Shown here piece after piece: positions 5,128 through 10,916 of a stretch of 10,916 bases of DNA. Each line of letters opens with the position of its first letter. Position 1 is the first letter of the stretch. Below the pieces are notes generated by a model, which searched no databases, had not been told where the DNA came from, and saw only the letters and a program-made list of their open reading frames with translations. Made by a program: the position numbers and the translations under genes. Source of the stretch: Eubacterium sp. (lineage in GTDB: Bacteria > Bacillota_A > Clostridia > Lachnospirales > Lachnospiraceae); contig JAFVEX010000006.1 of assembly GCA_017475785.1 (NCBI GenBank), positions 1 to 10,916 on the forward strand, given 5' to 3'.

Positions 5128-8100
5128 ATGACGACGGAGCAGACACCGAGAAAGGTGGAAGAAGTATTTCCAAAACTGCATACGAACCAGGCAATGAAAC
5201 AGGTTCTGAAGCACATGACGGTCACACGTGTAACCATCAACCGCAAAAAGAATCTGCTTCGTGTCTATGTCAGCTGCACGACCTGTGTTTCCAAGGAACA
5301 GATCTGGGAGCTGGAGAAGGAGATCGCGCGGGGGCTGGCCTGCGGAACGGCATTCAGGGTGCGTCTGATTGAGACATTTTTCCTCTCGGAACTCTATACG
5401 CCGGAATCACTTCTGGATGTCTACGGAGAGAGTATCGAGGCAGAATTGCAGAGATACAACCATCTGCTGGGATATTTGTACCACGGCGCGTCTTTCCTTT
5501 TTCCAGACAGCGGCGTGATACAGATGAAAATAGAAGATTCTGTCATCGCGCGGGATCTGGAAGAAGAGCTGTACAGAATTCTGGAAAAGATCTTCAATGA
5601 GCGCTGCAGACTCGGCGTCCGCCTGGAGATTCTCAGGGAAAAGAAAAACCGCTCCGGGCTGCTGGAAGAAAATGAAGCGCTGATGCGCGCCACTGCAAGG
5701 CAGGTGGCCGCGCAGACGGCACTGGCTGCCGGCTATCGCGCGCAGGGCTCAGCGGCTTCCATGGACATCGGCGAACAGAGTATGGACGCCGCCGGCGGCA
5801 GAAGTGCGGAAGGAGCAGGACAGCCAGAGAATTCCGGCACAGGCGTAAAAGTGGTTCTGACAGATACAGCGGCAGAAGCGGACAAGGCCGGCATATCATC
5901 AGGAGCTGGCAGGTCTGCCGCAGGAGTAAAAGCTGGCCAGGCAGGAACATCATCAGGAGCCAGCAGGTCTGCCGCAGGAGCAAAAGCTGGCCAGGCAGGA
6001 GCATCGTCAGGTGCCGGCAGGTCTGCCGCAGCGGCAAAAATCAGCCAGAACAGCACAACGTCAGGAGCCGGCAGATCGAGCCGCGGCAGCCTGCGGCTGG
6101 GAGAGCCGGGCGCAGAGGTCATGTTCGGGCGTGATTTTGATGATGAAAGCATTCCTGTCAGCGAACTGGATGAACTGAGCGGGGTCGTCTCAATTCTCGG
6201 CGAGATCATTGATGTAGAGTTCCGCACTCTGCGAAGCGAGCGGATTCTCGCAATTCTGACCGTGACAGATGATACGGACACGATTCGTGTCAAGCTGTTT
6301 CTTGACGCTGACGCGGGAGATATTGCGCCGCAGATTTTTAAAAAAGGAACATTTATCCGCGTAAAGGGAAGGGCACAGGAGGACAGCTTTGATCACGAGC
6401 TGACGATTATGTCGGTGTCTGGAATCAGGCGGTCCGTCAGCTTCAGGAAGGTTCGTCAGGACAACAGCCCGGTCAAGCGGGTTGAGCTGCACTGTCATTC
6501 TAAAATGAGCGACATGGACGGCGTCACAGACGCGGCCGCCCTTGTAAAGCGCGCGTATGAGTGGGGACACCCGGCCATCGCCCTGACGGATCACGGCGGT
6601 GTGCAGGCGTTTCCAGAGGCAAACCACGCCATGGAGGCGATTGACAAGGCATACCGCGCGGCCTGGGAGAAGCAGCATCCGGATGCCTCGAAGGAAGAAC
6701 TGAAGAAGATTTCAGCGCCTTTTAAAGTGATCTACGGCATGGAAGCCTATCTGGTAGACGATCTCAAGGGTGTCGCGGTCAACAGCAGAGGACAGAAGCT
6801 GAAGGACGCGTACGTCGTATTTGATATTGAGACGACAGGCCTGTCCAATCAGACCTGTAAGATCATTGAGATCGGCGCCGTGCGGGTGGAGCAGGGAAAA
6901 ATCACGGACAGATTTTCCACGTTCGTCAATCCCGGCGTTCCCATTCCGATGCGGATCGAGGAGCTGACCAGCATCTCGGACAGTATGGTTGTCGACGCGC
7001 CGCCGATTGAGCAGGTGCTCCCGGACTTTCTCGCCTTTTCTGAGGGCGCGGTGATGGCCGCGCACAACGCCGACTTCGACATGGGCTTTATCATAAAGGC
7101 ATGTGAAGAACAGAACATCGCAAGGCACTTTACCTATGTTGATACGGTCGCAATGGCGCGCATGCTGCTGCCGGGGCTTGGCAGTTTTAAACTGGACAAG
7201 GTGGCAAAGGCGGTCAACGTCGGGCTCGGGCACCATCACCGGGCAGTCGATGACGCCGCCTGCACAGCGGAGATTTTCGTAAAATTCGTCGAAATGCTGG
7301 AAAAGAGGGGAATTGAGGATCTGGACAGTCTGAATGAAGCCGCCTCCCTCAGCGACGCGTCGAAACGGAGAATGCCTTCTCATCACGCGATACTTCTGGC
7401 GACAAATGAGGAGGGGCGCAGAAATCTGTACCGGCTTGTTTCCGCCTCACATCTCAACTATGTTTATAAGATGCAGCCGAGACTTCCGAAGAGTCTTGTG
7501 CAGAAACATCACGAAGGAATCCTGGTTGGATCTGCCTGCGTGAAGGGAGAACTTTATGACGCCCTGCTGCGCGGCGCGCAAGAGGAGGAACTGGCGCGGA
7601 TCATCGATTTTTATGACTATCTTGAAATCCAGCCGCTGGGGAACAACGCGTTTCTGATTGCGGACGACCGGAATGAAGCAGTTACCTCGGAAGAAGATCT
7701 CCGGGAGCTCAACCGGACAATTGTCCGGCTTGGAGAGCGCAGCAAAAAGCCGGTTGTGGCGACCTGTGATGTGCACTTCATGGATCCGGGCGACGCGATT
7801 TACCGCACGATTATCATGGCCGGGAAGAAATTTAAGGACGCAGAGGATCAGGCGCCGCTCTATCTGCACACGACAGAAGAGATGCTGGAAGAGTTTTCCT
7901 ACCTCGGCAGCGAGAAAGCGCGGGAAGTCGTCATCGACAATCCGAACATGATTGCGGATTCAATCGAAAAGATTTCCCCGATCCGTTCGGGCAAATTCCC
8001 GCCGGTTATCGAAAATTCGGATCAGACGCTCCGGGAGATCTGCGCGAGAAGGGCGCATGAGATCTACGGGGATCCGCTTCCAGAGCTGGTGGAGGCACGG

Positions 8101-9900
8101 CTGGACCGGGAATTGAATTCCATTATTTCCAATGGATACGCCGTCATGTATATCATCGCGCAGAAGCTGGTGTGGAAGTCCAATGAGGACGGTTATCTCG
8201 TCGGATCACGCGGGTCGGTCGGTTCTTCCTTTGCGGCAACTATGGCCGGCATCACAGAGGTTAATCCGCTTCCGCCGCATTACCTCTGCAGCGCGTGCAA
8301 GTATGTCGACTTTGATTCGGAGGAAGTCACAAGCTACAAGAATCTCGGTATGGCAGGCTGTGATATGCCTGACGCCGTGTGTCCGAACTGCGGCAGACCG
8401 CTCGCGAAAATGGGATTCAATATTCCATTTGAGACCTTCCTTGGATTCAAGGGAAACAAGGAGCCGGACATCGATCTGAACTTTTCCGGAGAATATCAGA
8501 GTAAAGCGCATAAATACACAGAGGTGATCTTCGGCGCGGGACAGACATTCCGTGCCGGGACAATCGGTACCATGGCGGAAAAAACCGCCTTTGGGTATGT
8601 CAAGAACTTTTATGAAGAAAAAGGTATTCACAAGCGCACCTGTGATATTGACCGCATCGTGAAGGGGTGTGTCGGAATCCGCAGAACAACGGGCCAGCAT
8701 CCGGGCGGCATCATCGTGCTGCCAATGGGAGAGGATATCAATGCGTTTACGCCGGTGCAGCATCCGGCTGACGACATGAACACAGACATTGTCACAACCC
8801 ATTTTGACTATCACTCGATCGATGAAAACCTGCTGAAGCTTGATATTCTCGGGCATGATGATCCCACGATGATCCGGATGCTGGAGGAGCTGACCGGGAC
8901 AAACGCGACAGAAGTTCCGCTGGACGAGCCGAAGGTGATGAGTCTGTTTAAGAGCACGGAAGCGCTTGGTATCACGCCGGAGGAGATCGGAGGGTGTAAG
9001 CTCGGCTGTCTGGGCGTGCCGGAATTCGGCACCGATTTTGTCATACAGATGCTGCTGGACACAAAGCCGCAGCGGTTCTCAGACCTGATCAGGATTTCCG
9101 GCCTGTCGCATGGGACAGATGTCTGGCTTGGCAACGCACAGACGCTGATCGCGGACGGCAACGCGACAATCTCAACCGCGATCTGCACGCGTGATGACAT
9201 CATGACCTATCTGATAGCGCAGGGACTGGAAAGCGAGCAGTCGTTTACCATCATGGAAGCCGTGCGAAAGGGCAAGGGTCTGCGCCCGGAATGGGAAGAA
9301 GAGATGCGCGCGCATAATGTCCCGGAGTGGTACATCTGGTCGTGCAATAAGATCAAATACATGTTCCCGAAGGCGCACGCGGTCGCGTACGTCATGATGG
9401 CCTACCGGATCGCCTGGTACAAAATCTACTACCCGCTGGCGTACTACGCCGCGTATTTCTCCATTCGCGCCTCCGCGTTCAGTCTGGAAAAAATGTGTAT
9501 GGGACGCGAACGGCTGGAGGAGCACATGCGGGCGTATGAGGCACACAAGGACACGGCCACCAATCAGGAGGCAGAGCAGTACAAGGACATGAAGATTGTG
9601 CAGGAAATGTACGCGAGAGGTTTTTCGTTTGTGCCGCTTGATCTCTATCAGGCGAAGGCACACAGATTTCAGATTGTCGGAGACAATGCGCTGATGCCGT
9701 CGCTGGACTCTCTGGAGGGTCTTGGCGATAAGGCGGCGGACAGTGTCGTGCTGGCTGCGCGCGAGGGAAAATTTCTCTCAAAGGACGATTTCCGCAGGCG
9801 CGCAAAGGTCGGAAAGACGATCTCCGACACGCTGGACCGCATCGGCGTGCTGGGGGATCTGCCGGAGACAAATCAGATATCCCTGTTCGATCTGCAATAG
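5128..9900 (+). CDS. polC: DNA polymerase III PolC-type (replicative polymerase with proofreading exonuclease)
   Basis: 1590 residues, longer than B. subtilis PolC (about 1437). Order: N-terminal domain (1-200); low-complexity linker (about 200-335) with an 18-residue tandem repeat (256-309 plus part); OB fold (about 353-435); PHP domain starting VELHCHSKMSD (452-462) with TDH at 487-489, continuing after the exonuclease; inserted DEDD exonuclease with Asp566 and Glu568 (FDIETTG), Asp651 (HNADFDMGF) and His704/Asp709 (HHHRAVDDA); zinc finger Cys1054, Cys1057, Cys1085, Cys1088; polymerase palm with Asp1114 and Asp1116 (PDIDLNFSGEYQ) and Asp1239 (LLKLDILGHDD); clamp-binding QISLF (1583-1587) near the end. 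All catalytic residues are present. The start is uncertain: ATG 5128 is chosen, but AAAGGAG is 17 nt upstream; a GTG at 5110 adds six residues and overlaps that site. Likely co-transcribed with ispG. Confidence 0.97.
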   Translation: MTTEQTPRKVEEVFPKLHTNQAMKQVLKHMTVTRVTINRKKNLLRVYVSCTTCVSKEQIWELEKEIARGLACGTAFRVRLIETFFLSELYTPESLLDVYGESIEAELQRYNHLLGYLYHGASFLFPDSGVIQMKIEDSVIARDLEEELYRILEKIFNERCRLGVRLEILREKKNRSGLLEENEALMRATARQVAAQTALAAGYRAQGSAASMDIGEQSMDAAGGRSAEGAGQPENSGTGVKVVLTDTAAEADKAGISSGAGRSAAGVKAGQAGTSSGASRSAAGAKAGQAGASSGAGRSAAAAKISQNSTTSGAGRSSRGSLRLGEPGAEVMFGRDFDDESIPVSELDELSGVVSILGEIIDVEFRTLRSERILAILTVTDDTDTIRVKLFLDADAGDIAPQIFKKGTFIRVKGRAQEDSFDHELTIMSVSGIRRSVSFRKVRQDNSPVKRVELHCHSKMSDMDGVTDAAALVKRAYEWGHPAIALTDHGGVQAFPEANHAMEAIDKAYRAAWEKQHPDASKEELKKISAPFKVIYGMEAYLVDDLKGVAVNSRGQKLKDAYVVFDIETTGLSNQTCKIIEIGAVRVEQGKITDRFSTFVNPGVPIPMRIEELTSISDSMVVDAPPIEQVLPDFLAFSEGAVMAAHNADFDMGFIIKACEEQNIARHFTYVDTVAMARMLLPGLGSFKLDKVAKAVNVGLGHHHRAVDDAACTAEIFVKFVEMLEKRGIEDLDSLNEAASLSDASKRRMPSHHAILLATNEEGRRNLYRLVSASHLNYVYKMQPRLPKSLVQKHHEGILVGSACVKGELYDALLRGAQEEELARIIDFYDYLEIQPLGNNAFLIADDRNEAVTSEEDLRELNRTIVRLGERSKKPVVATCDVHFMDPGDAIYRTIIMAGKKFKDAEDQAPLYLHTTEEMLEEFSYLGSEKAREVVIDNPNMIADSIEKISPIRSGKFPPVIENSDQTLREICARRAHEIYGDPLPELVEARLDRELNSIISNGYAVMYIIAQKLVWKSNEDGYLVGSRGSVGSSFAATMAGITEVNPLPPHYLCSACKYVDFDSEEVTSYKNLGMAGCDMPDAVCPNCGRPLAKMGFNIPFETFLGFKGNKEPDIDLNFSGEYQSKAHKYTEVIFGAGQTFRAGTIGTMAEKTAFGYVKNFYEEKGIHKRTCDIDRIVKGCVGIRRTTGQHPGGIIVLPMGEDINAFTPVQHPADDMNTDIVTTHFDYHSIDENLLKLDILGHDDPTMIRMLEELTGTNATEVPLDEPKVMSLFKSTEALGITPEEIGGCKLGCLGVPEFGTDFVIQMLLDTKPQRFSDLIRISGLSHGTDVWLGNAQTLIADGNATISTAICTRDDIMTYLIAQGLESEQSFTIMEAVRKGKGLRPEWEEEMRAHNVPEWYIWSCNKIKYMFPKAHAVAYVMMAYRIAWYKIYYPLAYYAAYFSIRASAFSLEKMCMGRERLEEHMRAYEAHKDTATNQEAEQYKDMKIVQEMYARGFSFVPLDLYQAKAHRFQIVGDNALMPSLDSLEGLGDKAADSVVLAAREGKFLSKDDFRRRAKVGKTISDTLDRIGVLGDLPETNQISLFDLQ
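5893..6078 (+). repeat. 54-bp tandem repeat inside polC (18-residue units)
   Basis: Three complete units and a partial fourth with a constant 54-bp period. The translated units are ISSGAGRSAAGVKAGQAG, TSSGASRSAAGAKAGQAG and ASSGAGRSAAAAKISQNS, then TTSGAGRS. Unit 2 is very close to unit 1 at DNA level, units 3 and 4 are more diverged, suggesting recent in-frame duplication. It lies in the linker between the N-terminal domain and the OB fold of PolC. Confidence 0.9.
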
Positions 9901-9971
9901 AATGACATAAGGCAAATAAGAGGCAAAAGCCGGAGTCCTTCCAGGATTTTGAAAAATCGTAAATTAGTGGT

Positions 9972-10000
9972 TGAAGTCTTCAAAATGTTTTGCTATAATA
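9972..10000 (+). promoter_or_regulatory. Sigma-A-type promoter for tRNA-Cys
   Basis: TTGAAG (9972-9977), a 17-bp spacer and a perfect TATAAT (9995-10000), with TG one base before the -10. The start would be near 10007, giving a 5' leader of about 43 nt ahead of the tRNA. No convincing polC terminator is visible in 9901-9971, so read-through may also contribute. Confidence 0.8.
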
Positions 10001-10049
10001 GGGAAGCGGTTCGGAGAACAGGGAAGACCTGCCGGACAGTTTCCTGTAA

Positions 10050-10121
10050 GGCGTCGTAGCCAAGTGGTAAGGCAATGGTCTGCAACACCAGTATGCACCG
10101 GTTCAAATCCGGTCGACGCCT
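10050..10121 (+). tRNA. trnC: tRNA-Cys (anticodon GCA)
   Basis: Complete cloverleaf: acceptor GGCGTCG (10050-10056) with CGACGCC (10114-10120) and discriminator T10121; D arm GCC...GGC (10059-10073); anticodon stem ATGGT (10075-10079) with ACCAG (10087-10091) around the loop CTGCAAC, anticodon GCA at 10082-10084; 5-nt variable loop; T arm ACCGG/CCGGT around TTCAAAT. The U73 discriminator is the known Cys identity base. CCA is not encoded, so it must be added enzymatically. The outermost anticodon-stem position is an A-G mismatch (10075/10091). Confidence 0.97.
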
Positions 10122-10126
10122 CTGCC

Positions 10127-10160
10127 AAAGCGTTTCGGAATTTTTCCGAAGCGCTTTTTT
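10127..10160 (+). terminator. Intrinsic terminator of tRNA-Cys
   Basis: Arms at 10127-10140 and 10144-10157 pair over 14 positions with a single G-T wobble and a TTT loop. The run of six T at 10155-10160 provides the U-tract. It begins 5 nt after the tRNA. Confidence 0.9.
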
Positions 10161-10241
10161 GTGTAGCGGGAGAGTACTCTGTTTCAGGGCGAAATGTTTT
10201 TTGCCAATTTTCAATTTTGTGTAGGCTTCTTGTATGAAACG

Positions 10242-10250
10242 TGGTAGAAT
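10242..10250 (+). promoter_or_regulatory. Possible extended -10 promoter for the SPFH gene
   Basis: TGGTAGAAT (10242-10250) contains a TAGAAT -10 box with an upstream TG. The -35 position (TAGGCT at 10222) is a poor match. The start would be only about 15 nt before the ATG's upstream region, just ahead of the AAAGGAGGT ribosome binding site (10256-10264). Confidence 0.4.
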
Positions 10251-10271
10251 GTCTGAAAGGAGGTATGGAAA

Positions 10272-10916
10272 ATGAGTATATTTATCGTATTCCTGTTTAT
10301 TATTATTTTGATTCTTGTGTTTACCAACATCAGAATCGTCCCGCAGTCTACACAGTTTGTCATTGAGCGTCTTGGCCAGTACAAGACTACCTGGGACGCA
10401 GGTCTTCATCTGAAGGTTCCTTTCATCGAGCGGGTTGCGCGGCGCGTCTCCCTGAAGGAGCAGGTGTTTGATTTCCCGCCGCAGCCGGTTATCACAAAAG
10501 ATAATGTGACGATTCAGATCGATTCAGTCGTGTTCTGTAAGGTGTTCGACGCGCGGCTGTACACGTATGGCGTCGAAAATCCGATTGTCGGTCTGCAGAA
10601 TCTCACCGCGACGACGCTCCGCTCGATCATCGGCGAGATGGAGCTGGATCAGACACTTACCTCTCGCGACAGCATTAACCGTAAGATGCAGGCTATTCTG
10701 GACGAGGCGACAGATCCCTGGGGAATCAAGGTAACACGGGTAGAGATCAAGAATATTCAGCCGCCGAAGGAAATTGAAGAGGTTATGACGAAGCAGATGC
10801 GTGCCGAGCGCGAGCGCCGTCAGACGGTTCTGGAAGCACAGGCCCATCAGGAAGCGGTTGTCAGCCGTGCGGAGGGTGATAAGAAGGCCAAGATACTCAG
10901 CGCCGAGGCGGAGCGG
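10272..10916 (+). CDS. SPFH/band 7 membrane protein, QmcA/stomatin-like (5' part)
   Basis: 215 residues are visible and the frame is still open at the window end. Residues 3-18 are a strongly hydrophobic N-terminal membrane anchor. The band 7 domain follows: IVPQSTQFVIERLGQYKTTW (22-41), GLHLKVPFIERV (44-55), the EQVFDFPPQPVITKDNVTI strand pair (63-81), ATTLRSIIGEMELDQTLTSRD (113-133, the family's R..(I/L)G..(E/D)LD signature) and DEATDPWGIKVTRVEIKNI (144-162). From about 167 the chain becomes charged and Ala/Glu-rich (AERERRQ, AEGDKKAKILSAEAER), the coiled-coil that oligomerises these proteins into membrane rings or rafts. It resembles E. coli QmcA from memory. Such genes often pair with an NfeD-like gene; whatever neighbours it downstream is outside the window. 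AAAGGAGGT is placed 7 nt before the ATG. Confidence 0.93.
   Translation, partial: MSIFIVFLFIIILILVFTNIRIVPQSTQFVIERLGQYKTTWDAGLHLKVPFIERVARRVSLKEQVFDFPPQPVITKDNVTIQIDSVVFCKVFDARLYTYGVENPIVGLQNLTATTLRSIIGEMELDQTLTSRDSINRKMQAILDEATDPWGIKVTRVEIKNIQPPKEIEEVMTKQMRAERERRQTVLEAQAHQEAVVSRAEGDKKAKILSAEAER

Noticed and set aside
5633..6293. Minus-strand frames opposite the polC linker
   Set aside because: They are shadows of the GC-rich Ser/Gly/Ala repeat; the plus frame is continuous with conserved PolC domains on both sides.
6781..7320. Possible separate inserted gene or intein in polC
   Set aside because: The exonuclease segment within the PHP domain is the normal PolC architecture, and no intein motifs are seen.
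9911..9971. Intrinsic terminator for polC
   Set aside because: The best stem (TCCT with AGGA, about 9938-9948) is only 4 bp, with a short T-run; not convincing.

Overview
The window looks like a chromosomal core region of an anaerobic Firmicute, most likely a moderately GC-rich member of the Clostridia (Lachnospiraceae-like). Reasons: a PolC-type replicative polymerase directly after ispG, which is the usual clostridial order; strong AGGAGG-type ribosome binding sites; an ATP-dependent PEP carboxykinase; and an intergenic repeat of a kind I recall from Lachnospiraceae genomes. No phage, insertion sequence, CRISPR array or toxin/antitoxin module is visible.

Layout. 2-304 (+) is the 3' end of pckA. 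305-739 has no gene; it holds several hairpins, a probable pckA terminator, four copies of a short degenerate repeat (519-630) and a promoter. 740-1528 (+) is an SH3-domain lipoprotein with a Thr-Pro spacer and a very acidic Ser/Glu/Asp tail. It converges on mscL (1680-2093, -), and terminators for both strands lie between them. From 2354 all genes are on the + strand: thyA and folA (dTMP synthesis and folate recycling, 15 bp apart), a 247-bp gap that is almost entirely one foldable element (3713-3931), ispG (isoprenoid precursor synthesis), and polC (replicative DNA polymerase with proofreading exonuclease). A tRNA-Cys gene with its own promoter and terminator follows, then the start of a QmcA/stomatin-like SPFH membrane protein that runs off the end.

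The genes themselves are ordinary. thyA, folA and polC all serve DNA synthesis (making dTTP, then using it), and ispG is a long-standing clostridial neighbour of polC. The part most worth a second look is the folA-ispG gap. It is closed by a perfect 11-bp inverted repeat and contains a helix of about 16 base pairs, further hairpins, a competing hairpin and an 8-nt loop-loop complementarity. That is what a structured RNA (leader or stand-alone) would look like, though a miniature inverted-repeat element is a possible alternative. Second-tier items are an 18-residue tandem repeat expanding the N-terminal linker of PolC, and the short repeat cluster downstream of pckA.
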